Positions 27,159 to 35,776 of a stretch of DNA of 64,000 bases are shown here, piece after piece. The stretch covers positions 108,217-172,216 of the forward strand of contig CAMYJB010000005.1 in the NCBI GenBank assembly GCA_947258565.1, read 5' to 3'. Origin of the DNA: an uncultured Woeseiaceae bacterium. GTDB taxonomy: Bacteria; Pseudomonadota; Gammaproteobacteria; Steroidobacterales; Woeseiaceae. Every line of letters begins with the position of its first letter. The stretch's first letter is position 1. The position numbers were made by a program, and so were the translations under genes. The notes beneath the pieces are model-generated. The model was not told the DNA's origin. It did not search any database and saw nothing but the letters and a program-made list of their open reading frames with translations.

Positions 27159-28090
27159 GTTGTTCCTAAGCTTCGCAGGATGGGAACGACGTCTCCCCGT
27201 GGCCCGCGTTGCAACGTACTGAAGTAGATGATGCGAACGGTAGCAATCTGGACGACCAACCTCAATTGAAAATAGCTTGTCGTTTCCTCGAGTTGCGGCA
27301 GGATCTCGGGCGCAACGAGCGTGGAAAAGGTACTTTGCAGGTCTGCGAAACCGCCATCTTCGCGTTCCGATATCAGGCTTTCGACGTCCGAGGTGGACAA
27401 ATTTTCGTCCAGCGACTGCAGCACCGCGGCGGTCGCTGTATTCACGTTGATGCCCGTCCGGCCCGGCAATGCCACGATATGGGGGGCCAGGATATCGAAA
27501 CTTGCCTTGTCCACGCCTTCCAGGGCGGCCAGTTCCGTCGCATTCGTTATCGCGAGGTTCGGCGTTCGGTAAGCGGGGATAAAGCCGGTATAGATCGCGT
27601 CTTCGGCTCCGTCCGGGAATCCGGCTTCCTGGTTGGCATCTAACCAGTCCGCCGCGATGCCCGCGATGCGCGGGTCCAGCTCCAGCGCGATCAGTAAGCG
27701 TTGGAACTGCTCGAGTGCCAGTTCGTCGACGTCGCCGTTCTGATCGATCAGGTTGTTGACGTTGAAGCGGCCCTGGAGATCCTCGATGCTGCCGAACAGC
27801 TCGCCCTGCACGACGTCGCTCTGCACGGGCAGCCCCGGCAGTTCGCTGGCCCAGATCTCGCCGAGGTGATCGGTATCGGTCTCGGCCAGGTCGTCGCGGA
27901 GGATCGACTGTATCCAGCTTTCCGCACCGATCGCGACCTGGACGGCCTGGTCCCGATAGAGCAGCGTCATGGTGCGTCGCATGTCCAGCGCGTTATCCCA
28001 GGCCAGGCTCAGTGCCACGCTGCTGACCAGTGCCGTGATCAGGATCGCGGTGATGAGGGCGACGCCACGCTGCCGCGAGGGCGCGTTCAT
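27155..28090 (-). CDS. gspK: Type II secretion system minor pseudopilin K
   Basis: 311 residues from the ATG at 28090 (MNAPSRQRGVALITAILITAL). The prepilin cleavage site is RQRG/VALIT; as is usual for GspK the mature position 5 is not Glu, consistent with its place at the tip of the pseudopilus. The large SAM-like domain includes EDLQGRFNVNNLID and GINVNTATAAVL. The gene overlaps gspJ by four bases (ATGA). A longer open frame up to 28207 lies inside gspJ and is rejected. Confidence 0.93.
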   Translation of the reverse strand: MNAPSRQRGVALITAILITALVSSVALSLAWDNALDMRRTMTLLYRDQAVQVAIGAESWIQSILRDDLAETDTDHLGEIWASELPGLPVQSDVVQGELFGSIEDLQGRFNVNNLIDQNGDVDELALEQFQRLLIALELDPRIAGIAADWLDANQEAGFPDGAEDAIYTGFIPAYRTPNLAITNATELAALEGVDKASFDILAPHIVALPGRTGINVNTATAAVLQSLDENLSTSDVESLISEREDGGFADLQSTFSTLVAPEILPQLEETTSYFQLRLVVQIATVRIIYFSTLQRGPRGDVVPILRSLGTT

Positions 28091-28701
28091 GGCGCGACCT
28101 CCACGAGACGGCGTATCTCGCCCTCGTCGGTCAGGGTGAGCACGACTTCGACGCCCCTCGGCCGCAGACGGAAGCCGCCGGGACCCGGCACGTTGGCCGG
28201 CGGCCATTGTTCCGATCCCTCGCCATCGCTGGTCAGGTACCGGAACACGATGCTTTCCACACCATCGAGCAGGACCGTGTCGACCGGCTCGTTGTTGATG
28301 GTGCGATCAAGTACGCGCCAGTGGTAGCGAATCAGTTCGCCGTCCTCGATGCGGTAGGCACTGCGCTGCAGGGTACCTCGCGGCATGCCCGCCGGATTGG
28401 TCCAGCCGCCATGAGTCACCTCCAGCGCATACTCGGACGCGAAGCTCGATCGTATGGCAGGCTCGTAGCCGTCACCGAGCAGGCCGCGAACCGGGCGCGG
28501 CGTGGCCTGCATCAGGTCTGAATCCAGGTAGCGAATGGCGCGCTGAATCGCCTCGAGGCGCTGCATGCGCTCACCCAGCATGTCGGCATTCGACAGGGTC
28601 TGACCGAGCGCCATGTAGGCCATGACACTGAGCACCCCGAATACCGCCAGCGCGACCAGCACCTCGATAAGGGTAAACCCGTTGCGACGCCGGTCTCTCA
28701 T
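28087..28701 (-). CDS. gspJ: Type II secretion system minor pseudopilin J
   Basis: 204 residues with the type III signal RRRNG/FTLIEVLVALAVFGVLS (mature Glu5 present). The body has LEAIQRAIRYLDSDLMQATPRPVR and the C-terminal FRLRPRGVEVVLTLTDEG seen in GspJ. Together with GspI and GspK it forms the pseudopilus tip complex. Overlaps gspI by four bases. Confidence 0.94.
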   Translation of the reverse strand: MRDRRRNGFTLIEVLVALAVFGVLSVMAYMALGQTLSNADMLGERMQRLEAIQRAIRYLDSDLMQATPRPVRGLLGDGYEPAIRSSFASEYALEVTHGGWTNPAGMPRGTLQRSAYRIEDGELIRYHWRVLDRTINNEPVDTVLLDGVESIVFRYLTSDGEGSEQWPPANVPGPGGFRLRPRGVEVVLTLTDEGEIRRLVEVAP

Positions 28702-29126
28702 TGCTGCTGTCCCCGGTCCGGCTGGCCGCCGTCCCAGGCAACGTTGCTCTGGCCCGGTGCAACCGGTTCCCCGATGAAGCCCGTTACCTGGCGTACCGGT
28801 GCGTCAACGCCGGCATAGGAGACCGTCACGTCGACCTTTAACAGATTCTCGACGCCGGTCTCGGAGACCTCGGCCGTCCAGGCCCAGCTCGTGTTCGCGT
28901 AATCCACCTCGCCGCTGCTTTCGCCCACTTCCGGAATGACGCCCGCAAGGCGCATTTCCGCAATCTTGTTCTGAGCAATCCAGCTGGCAAATGTCCGGTC
29001 GCGCATTGTGTTCGCGGTATCGATCATCTGGCCCATGCTGGCCGCAACGGCCGCAAGCGACAGTGACACGATAACCAGCGCGACCATGACCTCGATTAAG
29101 GTGAAACCTGTGCGGCGGCCGGGCAT
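28698..29126 (-). CDS. gspI: Type II secretion system minor pseudopilin I
   Basis: 142 residues with GRRTG/FTLIEVMVALVIVSLSLA and the family pattern WIAQNKIAEMRL. The C-terminus is slightly longer than usual and rich in Gln/Gly. It nucleates the tip complex with GspJ and GspK. Its ATG overlaps the last base of gspH, showing coupling. Confidence 0.94.
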   Translation of the reverse strand: MPGRRTGFTLIEVMVALVIVSLSLAAVAASMGQMIDTANTMRDRTFASWIAQNKIAEMRLAGVIPEVGESSGEVDYANTSWAWTAEVSETGVENLLKVDVTVSYAGVDAPVRQVTGFIGEPVAPGQSNVAWDGGQPDRGQQQ

Positions 29127-29686
29127 TACATCGAGTCCTCGGGATTGACGATTTCCAGCGCTCCGGCTGCGTCGCCCTGCAGGGCAACGAGGCTGTCGTC
29201 CGCCCGGCGTACCAGGTGCACCTCGAACGGCGACATGTCGCCGCTGGAGTAAATCAGGACATGCGGCGCATACGTTTCGATACCGGGCCGGTCTTCGTCA
29301 TCGGCCTCCGTCCTTGCAGGATCCGTCTTCAGGATCACGCGGCGTTCCTCGATGAACAACTCCAGTTCCAGTTCTTCCGGAAGTTGCCGCAGCCGCAGCG
29401 TGTCGTCGCCGATCACCTCGCTCCACTGCTGGGCCAGGGGGTCGAACTCCACGAAGCGGTAGGAGCCCTGCATGAACTCGAGCCCGAACTCACGCCCCTG
29501 GAGCAGCGACTCGTCCTGTGCGACCTCGACCAGCGATATGATCCGCTGCGCTTCGTCGCGGAGCTGGTTGTCCCCGCCGGCGAGCGTGATCGAGAGCAGG
29601 GCGATCGACATCACGATGCCGATGATCACGATGACGACCAGGATCTCGATCAGCGAGAATCCACCGCTACGTCCATGCAGGCGCAT
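29126..29686 (-). CDS. gspH: Type II secretion system minor pseudopilin H
   Basis: 186 residues from the ATG at 29686 (MRLHGRSGG/FSLIEILVVIVIIGI). Mature Glu5 is present. The GspH beta domain follows, with LRDEAQRIISLVEVAQDESLLQGREFGL. The upstream in-frame region (to 29803) lies within gspG and is rejected. It starts 25 bases after the gspG stop. Confidence 0.93.
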   Translation of the reverse strand: MRLHGRSGGFSLIEILVVIVIIGIVMSIALLSITLAGGDNQLRDEAQRIISLVEVAQDESLLQGREFGLEFMQGSYRFVEFDPLAQQWSEVIGDDTLRLRQLPEELELELFIEERRVILKTDPARTEADDEDRPGIETYAPHVLIYSSGDMSPFEVHLVRRADDSLVALQGDAAGALEIVNPEDSM

Positions 29687-29711
29687 TGCAGCAGGCCGGC
29701 CTTCGGGTGCC

Positions 29712-30164
29712 TTATTCGAGGTTCCAGTTCCCGATATCGGCATCGATGCCTTCACCGCCGGGTCTGCCGTCGCGCCCCAGGGTGTATATGTCGATCTCAC
29801 CATTATTGCCCGGATTCAGGTACTGGTAGGGATTTCCCCACGGGTCGGTGGGTACGCGATCGAGGTAGCCACCCGTTTTCCAGTTGGTAATCGAAGGATC
29901 GGCTGGCTTGGTCACCAGCGCATCCAGTCCCTGCTCCGTGGTCGGGTACTGGAAATTGTCGAGCCGGTAGAACTTCATCGCATTTTCGATATTCGAAATC
30001 TCTGCCTTGGCCTTCGTTATCTGCGCGTCGTCGACGCGGCCGATGACGTTCGGCGCGACGATCGCCGCCAGAATGCCGATGATGATCACGACGACCATGA
30101 TTTCGATCAGGGTGAATCCGCGCTGGCGCCGTAAACTGCGCCGCTGCCTGTTGTCTTTACTCAC
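29712..30164 (-). CDS. gspG: Type II secretion system major pseudopilin G
   Basis: 150 residues: RRQRG/FTLIEIMVVVIIIGILAAIVAPN, then the GspG signature DNFQYPTTEQGLDAL and DPWGNPYQYLNPG, with an Asp-rich loop probably binding Ca2+. It polymerises into the secretion pseudopilus. Start is GTG with GGAG six bases upstream. It is the first gene of a gspG-H-I-J-K-L-M-N operon; gspC, D, E and F are absent and must lie elsewhere. A TATACT -10-like element on this strand is at 30244-30249. Confidence 0.96.
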   Translation of the reverse strand: MSKDNRQRRSLRRQRGFTLIEIMVVVIIIGILAAIVAPNVIGRVDDAQITKAKAEISNIENAMKFYRLDNFQYPTTEQGLDALVTKPADPSITNWKTGGYLDRVPTDPWGNPYQYLNPGNNGEIDIYTLGRDGRPGGEGIDADIGNWNLE

Positions 30165-30254
30165 GGGTTGCTCCAGAGGGTACGCCGTATCGCGAAAGCC
30201 GGCCGAACCGGCCGAAATTGACTCGTTGTCGGTTCAAACGTCAGTATACCAAAC

Positions 30255-30869
30255 ATGGGGTTAGGCAAAGGCGAGGAAATGCGCCCCGGCACCTTGTCAG
30301 TGCGGGCCTGGCTGGTGCCCGGCATCGTCGTGCTGGTCGCCCTTGCCCTCATGCTGAGCGGAGATTCCGGCCGTGACTGGCTGCGCTTCGATCGGGGCGG
30401 CGTCGTCGCCGGCGAGGTCTGGCGGCTCCTCAGCGGGCATTTCGTGCATCTTGGCATTTCCCACACGCTTCTCAACCTCGCCGGGCTGATCCTCGTCTGG
30501 TTCCTCGTTGGCCGCGCCTTCGCCTGGCAACAATGGTTGTTGGTCATGGCGAGTTCCATCGCCGCCATCGACCTGGGCCTGTGGTTCGGCTCACCGCAGC
30601 TGGAATGGTACGTTGGGCTGTCCGGACTGCTGCACGGCATGCTCGCGGCGGGGATCGTGGCGGGCCTCGCCGATCGCCATGTCGAGGCACTGATCCTCGC
30701 CATCGTGGTGAGCGGAAAGCTGGTCTGGGAACAGTTCGCCGGGCCGCTCCCGGGGTCGGAGGCGACGTCCGGCGGTGCCGTAATCGTGGATGCGCACCTG
30801 TATGGCGTCATTGGCGGGACGCTCGCCGCAGCGGCCCTGATTAGAGTCCGGCGCGGGGCAACTATATAA
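30255..30869 (+). CDS. rrtA: Rhombosortase, rhomboid-family GlyGly-CTERM protease
   Basis: 204 residues, a compact six-helix rhomboid. Seen: GEVWRLLSGHFVHLGISHTLLNLAGL, the catalytic Ser in WYVGLSGLLHGML and the catalytic His in VIVDAHLYGVIGG. These match rhombosortase, which trims the C-terminal GlyGly-CTERM anchor of proteins that then leave by the type II secretion system. It is divergent from gspG, and the shared location fits this partnership. Start is uncertain: ATG 30255 lacks a ribosome site, while ATG 30279 (MRPGTLSVRAW) has GAGGAA but very close. No GlyGly-CTERM substrate was found in the window. Confidence 0.9.
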   Translation: MGLGKGEEMRPGTLSVRAWLVPGIVVLVALALMLSGDSGRDWLRFDRGGVVAGEVWRLLSGHFVHLGISHTLLNLAGLILVWFLVGRAFAWQQWLLVMASSIAAIDLGLWFGSPQLEWYVGLSGLLHGMLAAGIVAGLADRHVEALILAIVVSGKLVWEQFAGPLPGSEATSGGAVIVDAHLYGVIGGTLAAAALIRVRRGATI

Positions 30870-30877
30870 TGCCCCGC
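30853..30877 (+). promoter_or_regulatory. Perfect -10 element inside an 8-bp inverted repeat before fabG
   Basis: GCGGGGCA (30853-30860) and TGCCCCGC (30870-30877) are exact complements separated by nine bases, ACTATATAA. The consensus -10 TATAAT occupies 30865-30870, overlapping the rrtA stop codon; no good -35 is seen at 16-18 bases. It probably drives fabG. The dyad could be a repressor operator; as RNA it could also be a hairpin ending rrtA. Confidence 0.5.
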
Positions 30878-30907
30878 CAAAATAACCGCTAACAAACGGA
30901 GCACGCT

Positions 30908-30961
30908 GCGACGATTCCAACGTCGCCAAACTCGGCAAGGCCGGGCAGAGTTGAGCTCTGC
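30908..30961 (+). other. fabG 5' untranslated region with two hairpins
   Basis: GCGACG-ATTCCAA-CGTCGC (30908-30926) and GCAGAG-TTGAG-CTCTGC (30945-30961) lie between the predicted -10 and the fabG ATG. Both are short; a regulatory role is not shown. Confidence 0.3.
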
Positions 30962-30981
30962 GATTCAACAAAGGAACGATT

Positions 30982-31737
30982 ATGGGCACTCTATTTGACG
31001 CCACGGCACTCGACGGTGAAGTGGCACTCGTAACCGGGGCGTCCCGGGGTATCGGCGCCGCAATCGCCGCGGCGCTGGCAGAAGCCGGTGCTACGGTAAT
31101 TGGCACGGCAACGAGCGAAAGTGGCGCCGGGGCGATCAGCGAAACGCTCGGCGACCGCGGCAGAGGCATCGTACTCGATATCGCGGACGGCGATTCTGTC
31201 GATGCCGCGCTGAAAGATATTCAGGCGAACGAGGGAACGCCGACCGTTCTCGTCAATAATGCAGGCATCACACGAGACAACCTGCTGATGCGCATGAAGC
31301 CGGAAGAATGGAACGAGGTCATCGCGACCAACCTCAGCGGCGTTTACCGGCTCTGCAAGGGGTGCCTTCGCGGGATGATGAAGGCGAAAAAGGGCCGCAT
31401 CATAAACATCGCCTCGGTCATCGGCGTAACGGGCAACGCAGGGCAGTCGAACTATGCCGCCGCGAAGGCGGGGGTGATTGGTTTTTCCAAGTCGCTGGCC
31501 CGCGAAATCGGTTCGCGCAATATCACGGTCAACGTCGTGGCGCCCGGGTTTATCGATACGGACATGACCCGGGTGCTGCCCGAAGATCAGCGCGCTGCGA
31601 TGCTCTCGCAGGTGCCGCTCGGCCGGCTCGGGGAGGGCGAAGATATCGCCAATGCGGTGCTGTTTCTGGCATCGAAGGCGGCTGCCTACGTGACCGGGGA
31701 AACCCTGCATGTGAACGGCGGCATGCTGATGGACTGA
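30982..31737 (+). CDS. fabG: 3-oxoacyl-ACP reductase
   Basis: 251 residues, short-chain dehydrogenase performing the first reduction of each fatty-acid elongation cycle with NADPH. Seen: ALVTGASRGIGAAIA (cofactor), VNNAGITRDNLLMRM, the catalytic Ser in IINIASVIG, YAAAK (Tyr and Lys), and the closing VTGETLHVNGGMLMD. NNAGITRDNLLMRM is a strong FabG identifier. The ATG has AAAGGAACG upstream. plsX, fabH and fabD, which usually precede it in Gammaproteobacteria, are missing; rhombosortase occupies that side. Confidence 0.96.
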   Translation: MGTLFDATALDGEVALVTGASRGIGAAIAAALAEAGATVIGTATSESGAGAISETLGDRGRGIVLDIADGDSVDAALKDIQANEGTPTVLVNNAGITRDNLLMRMKPEEWNEVIATNLSGVYRLCKGCLRGMMKAKKGRIINIASVIGVTGNAGQSNYAAAKAGVIGFSKSLAREIGSRNITVNVVAPGFIDTDMTRVLPEDQRAAMLSQVPLGRLGEGEDIANAVLFLASKAAAYVTGETLHVNGGMLMD

Positions 31738-31975
31738 AATGGGTGAAATTCGCGCCGCTCGCGTATAGATTGCCACTATGGATTCACATACAATACCGGG
31801 CCACGGACAAAGAGCACCTTGTTAGATCAAGGACTTATCGCCTGTTTTGCGGGAGCTCCCGGCAATCGGGGCGCGGCACACGGATCGCCCAGGAACGGCA
31901 TGATCGGCTCGGCGACGCATAAGGCGCACGCCGTGGCAGGATTTTGAATGAGCCTTCTCAGGAGAAGCTACCACT

Positions 31976-32218
31976 ATGAGCAGTATTGAAGAACAAGTTA
32001 AAAGCATCGTTGCAGAGCAGCTCGGCGTCAAAGAGGACGAGGTGACGAACGATGCTTCTTTTGTAGATGATCTCGGCGCCGACTCGCTGGACACGGTCGA
32101 ACTCGTCATGGCCCTCGAGGAAGAATTCGAGACCGAAATCCCGGACGAGGAAGCCGAGAAAATCACCACCGTGCAGCAGGCTATCGATTTCGTTACCGCT
32201 CGCGCCAGCGACAGTTGA
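31976..32218 (+). CDS. acpP: Acyl carrier protein
   Basis: 80 residues, very acidic. The phosphopantetheine attachment Ser is residue 37 in [18 protein letters not shown]. It carries the growing acyl chain through the FAS II cycle. CAGGAGAAG precedes the ATG. A 238-base gap separates it from fabG; it holds a non-coding leader and probably a dedicated promoter for high-level acpP expression, though I could not pick a convincing -35/-10 pair. Confidence 0.98.
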   Translation: MSSIEEQVKSIVAEQLGVKEDEVTNDASFVDDLGADSLDTVELVMALEEEFETEIPDEEAEKITTVQQAIDFVTARASDS

Positions 32219-32308
32219 TCGATCGGGCGCGGCGGCAATCGTCATCGCCGCCGCGCTTTTCTTCCAGGCTTCCCACTGGCGGTTCCGCCACATCCAAACG
32301 GCAAAACA

Positions 32309-33550
32309 TTGAGCAAGCGTCGCGTTGTCATCACCGGCATGGGGATCGTCTCTCCGGTGGGCAGCCAGCTGGATGGTGCCTGGCGAAACGTGCGCGAGGG
32401 CAACTCCGGCATCGGCCCTGTCGAGGACTTCGATGCGAGCAGTTTCCCCACGCGGATAGCCGGCAACGTCAGGGACTTCGACATCGACAAGTACCTTGCG
32501 CCCAAGGAACAGCGCAAGAACGATCCCTTCATCCACTACGGCATCGCAGCCAGCGTCGATGCCATTGAACACTCGGGCCTGGCGATAACCGAAGACAACG
32601 GCCACCGCGTCGGCGTCGCGATGGGTTCCGGTATCGGCGGCATCAAGTTCATCGAAGACAATCACGACAAGATGCTTGCCGGCGGCCAGCGTAAGGTCTC
32701 GCCGTTCTTTATCCCGGGTTCCATCATCAACATGACATCGGGCCAGGTGAGCATCATGCAGCACATCACCGGGCCGAATATCTCCATCGTTACTGCGTGC
32801 GCAACCTCGACGCACTGCATCGGTTTTGCCGGCCGCAGCATCGTCCACGGGGACGCAGACGTGATGCTTGCCGGCGGTTCTGAGTATGCGACGACGCCGC
32901 TTGCGATGGCCGGCTTTTGTTCCGCACGTGCAATGTCAACACGCAATGACGATCCCGCGGCGGCGAGCCGTCCCTGGGACGTCGACCGCGACGGCTTCGT
33001 ACTGAGCAACGGGGCGGGTTGCGTGGTGCTCGAGGAACTCGAGCATGCGCAGGCACGGGGCGCGAACATCTACGCGGAACTCGTCGGCTTCGGTATGAGC
33101 GGCGATGCCTACCACATCACGTTGCCGCCGGCGGACGGCGAAGGTGCGCGCAAATGTATGAGCGCAGCGATCCGCGATGCGGGCATCGATCCCGCGGATA
33201 TCCAGTACCTCAATGCCCATGGCACATCGACGCCTGCCGGCGACATCGGCGAATCCGTCGGCATCAGGCGGACTTTCGGTGACGCGGCGGACCAGTTGAT
33301 GGTCAGCTCGACCAAGTCGACGACCGGACACCTGCTCGGTGCGGCCGGCGTCGTCGAGGCAATCTTTTCGATCCTGGCGATCCGGGATCAGGTGGTACCA
33401 CCGACAATCAACCTGGACAACCAGGACCCCGAATGCGATCTCGACTACGTTCCCAACGAGGCTCGTGACGCGAGGATAACGACGGCCATCTCGAACTCGT
33501 TCGGATTCGGTGGTACCAACGGCAGCCTGATCTTTCGAGCGTTCGACTGA
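32309..33550 (+). CDS. fabF: 3-oxoacyl-ACP synthase II
   Basis: 413 residues, KAS II condensing enzyme. Catalytic Cys in TACATSTHC (about residue 163), His in LNAHGTSTPAGD and His in KSTTGHLLGAAG, plus SNSFGFGGTNGSL at the end. It elongates acyl-ACP by two carbons and sets the unsaturated chain profile. The start is TTG (MSKRRVVITGMG). It follows acpP by 90 bases and precedes pabB by ten. Confidence 0.97.
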   Translation: MSKRRVVITGMGIVSPVGSQLDGAWRNVREGNSGIGPVEDFDASSFPTRIAGNVRDFDIDKYLAPKEQRKNDPFIHYGIAASVDAIEHSGLAITEDNGHRVGVAMGSGIGGIKFIEDNHDKMLAGGQRKVSPFFIPGSIINMTSGQVSIMQHITGPNISIVTACATSTHCIGFAGRSIVHGDADVMLAGGSEYATTPLAMAGFCSARAMSTRNDDPAAASRPWDVDRDGFVLSNGAGCVVLEELEHAQARGANIYAELVGFGMSGDAYHITLPPADGEGARKCMSAAIRDAGIDPADIQYLNAHGTSTPAGDIGESVGIRRTFGDAADQLMVSSTKSTTGHLLGAAGVVEAIFSILAIRDQVVPPTINLDNQDPECDLDYVPNEARDARITTAISNSFGFGGTNGSLIFRAFD

Positions 33551-33560
33551 GCGCCCCGCC

Positions 33561-34934
33561 GTGTACGGGCGGAATATTTACGGCGACCTGCAGGTCTGCG
33601 CGCTCGCGCAGCCGGTCGATCTTCCCGGCCTTCACCGGCTCGCCCCACAGCGTTATCCGTTTCTGCTGCAGAGTACTGCTGTGCGGCCGCCCCTCGGTCG
33701 CTACGACATCCTGTTTGCCTGCCCGGGAGAGTCACTCGAACTCGACGGAAACGGCGAGCTGCGCGGCAACCACTCCGATGGCGCGCAGGGTTTTCTCGCG
33801 GCGCTCGACGACTGGTGGCGCCACAACAGCCGATTCGGCCCGGTTCCGGAATTACCGTTCCACGGCGGCTGGTTCCTCTATCTGGGCTACGAACTGGCCG
33901 CTGAAATCGAGCCCGTACTGGACCTGCCCGTTGATCCGGTGCTGCCGGTTGCGTTCGCGGTACGATGCCCGGCCGCCATCATTCACGACCACGTCGACCG
34001 GCAGAGCTGGCTCGTCGCGGAAGCGGGCGCAGGGATCGACCAGGACCGGGTGATGAACGATATCCTGGGTGCGGCTGACGAGTCACGGGAATCGCCGGGG
34101 AGGGCGCCTGGCTCGACGATCCTCGAAGAGGACGACGAACGATTTCTCAGCGCCGTTACACGGGCGAAAGACTACATTGCCGCGGGCGACATCTACCAGG
34201 CAAACCTGTCGCGTGGCTGGACCACGCAATTTTCCGAGGAACACGCTGCAGCGGATCTGTATGCCGCACTCAGTGCCGCCAACCCAGCGCCGTTTGCCGG
34301 CCTGGCCCGCTGGCGCGACGCCGCGATAATCTCGTCGTCGCCCGAGCGCCTGGTTCAGGTTCGCGGGGGCGTCGCATCCACCCGGCCAATCGCCGGGACA
34401 CGACCACGCGCGATGGATCGCGACGACGACGACCGGCTCTCGGTCGAACTGTTCGCAAATCCCAAGGAGCGCGCAGAACACATCATGCTGATCGATCTCG
34501 AGCGCAACGACCTCGGCCGGATCTGCGAAGCAGGCACGGTCGAGGTCGACGAGATGATGGCGCTCGAGAGCTATGCTCACGTGCACCACATAGTTTCCAA
34601 CGTCAAAGGCCGCCTCAAAGCCGGCACTGCGCCGGGCGAGGCCATCCGTGCGGTTTTTCCGGGCGGTACCATTACGGGCTGCCCCAAAGTCCGCTGCATG
34701 CAAATAATTCATGAACTGGAGGGCGTGGCGCGCGGCGCCTATACCGGCTCGTTCGGCTACCTGAACCGCGACGGCAGCCTGGACCTCAACATCCTGATTC
34801 GGACGATGGTGCTGCAGGGCCGGACGTTGCAGCTCAGGGCGGGCGCAGGCATCGTCGCCGATTCCGAGGCCCGGGCGGAACTGGCGGAGACCCGGGCGAA
34901 AGCCGAGGGCATGCTGCGGTCGCTCACGGGATGA
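33561..34934 (+). CDS. pabB: Aminodeoxychorismate synthase component I
   Basis: 457 residues, chorismate-binding enzyme. Seen: DIYQANLSRGW, STRPIAGTRPR, MLIDLERNDLGRICEAG, and FPGGTITGCPKVRCMQII. With a PabA glutaminase it turns chorismate into 4-amino-4-deoxychorismate for folate. The PIAGTRPR motif with the ANPKERAEHIMLIDLERNDLGR run separates PabB from TrpE. Start is GTG (VYGRNIYGDLQ). Its insertion between fabF and pabC, and the four-base overlap with pabC, place both folate steps together. Confidence 0.93.
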   Translation: MYGRNIYGDLQVCALAQPVDLPGLHRLAPQRYPFLLQSTAVRPPLGRYDILFACPGESLELDGNGELRGNHSDGAQGFLAALDDWWRHNSRFGPVPELPFHGGWFLYLGYELAAEIEPVLDLPVDPVLPVAFAVRCPAAIIHDHVDRQSWLVAEAGAGIDQDRVMNDILGAADESRESPGRAPGSTILEEDDERFLSAVTRAKDYIAAGDIYQANLSRGWTTQFSEEHAAADLYAALSAANPAPFAGLARWRDAAIISSSPERLVQVRGGVASTRPIAGTRPRAMDRDDDDRLSVELFANPKERAEHIMLIDLERNDLGRICEAGTVEVDEMMALESYAHVHHIVSNVKGRLKAGTAPGEAIRAVFPGGTITGCPKVRCMQIIHELEGVARGAYTGSFGYLNRDGSLDLNILIRTMVLQGRTLQLRAGAGIVADSEARAELAETRAKAEGMLRSLTG

Positions 34935-35776
34935 CGGAGTGGTTTCGTGACGAACGGCCGTGCACCACGATCGCCGTGGACGACCGCGCCGTTCAGTACG
35001 GTGACGGACTTTTTGAAACCGTCGCGATCCGTGACGGCGAGCCACGGCTCTGGAATTATCACGTCGAGCGCCTGCAGACCGGTGCGGTGCGTCTCGGTCT
35101 CGGGGCACCGGACGAATCGAGGCTTCGCTCCGCGTTGACCGCGGCGCTCGGGCAGGCGCGGGCAGTCGGTAGCCGTTCTGTTGCAAAGATCGTGTTCACG
35201 GCGGGGCAGGGGCCACGCGGGTATCGCCGCATCGACAGCGCAGAAACGACAATATTGACGGGCATTTCGCAAGCCCGCATGCCGCCCGACACCTGTTACC
35301 GTGACGGGGTAGAGCTTCGTCTCTGCCGCACGCGGCTTGCGTTGCAACCGCAGCTCGCGGGTATGAAGACCCTCAACCGGCTGGAACAGGTGCTGGCACG
35401 CAATGAATGGCGCGACGAATCCATCTTCGAAGGCCTTACGCTCGATACTGACGGCCGTCTCATCTGCGGTACCATGAGCAACGTGTTTCTTTTCACCGGC
35501 CAGGGGCTGGTAACACCAGCAATCACCCGATGCGGCGTATCCGGCGTCATGCGGCGGCATGTCCTCACGCTGCTCGACAGCGCAGGAATCGAATGCAGTG
35601 TCCGCGACGTCGCCATGGAGGAACTCTGGTCATCCGACGGCGTTTTCATAAGTAACAGCCAGTTTGGCGTCCTCCCCGCCCGACGTTGCGGCAAGCACTC
35701 GTGGCAGCCGCAGGAACGGTTCGAGCAGCTCGCATCTATGGTGCAGATGAGCGGTATCGAGGAGGGACCGGCTTGA
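34931..35776 (+). CDS. pabC: Aminodeoxychorismate lyase
   Basis: 281 residues, fold-type IV PLP enzyme releasing pyruvate and 4-aminobenzoate. Seen: DRAVQYGDGLFETVAIRDG near residue 20, the PLP Lys in GMKTLNRLEQVLARNEW, and LICGTMSNVFLF plus RRHVLTLLDSAGI. It overlaps pabB by four bases at its start and mltG by four bases (TTGA) at its end, so the three are translationally chained. Confidence 0.94.
   Translation: MTEWFRDERPCTTIAVDDRAVQYGDGLFETVAIRDGEPRLWNYHVERLQTGAVRLGLGAPDESRLRSALTAALGQARAVGSRSVAKIVFTAGQGPRGYRRIDSAETTILTGISQARMPPDTCYRDGVELRLCRTRLALQPQLAGMKTLNRLEQVLARNEWRDESIFEGLTLDTDGRLICGTMSNVFLFTGQGLVTPAITRCGVSGVMRRHVLTLLDSAGIECSVRDVAMEELWSSDGVFISNSQFGVLPARRCGKHSWQPQERFEQLASMVQMSGIEEGPA

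Noticed and set aside
30165-30254. TTGACT as a -35 for rhombosortase
   Set aside because: Spacing to the only -10-like sequence (TATACC) is about 21 bases, too long for sigma70.
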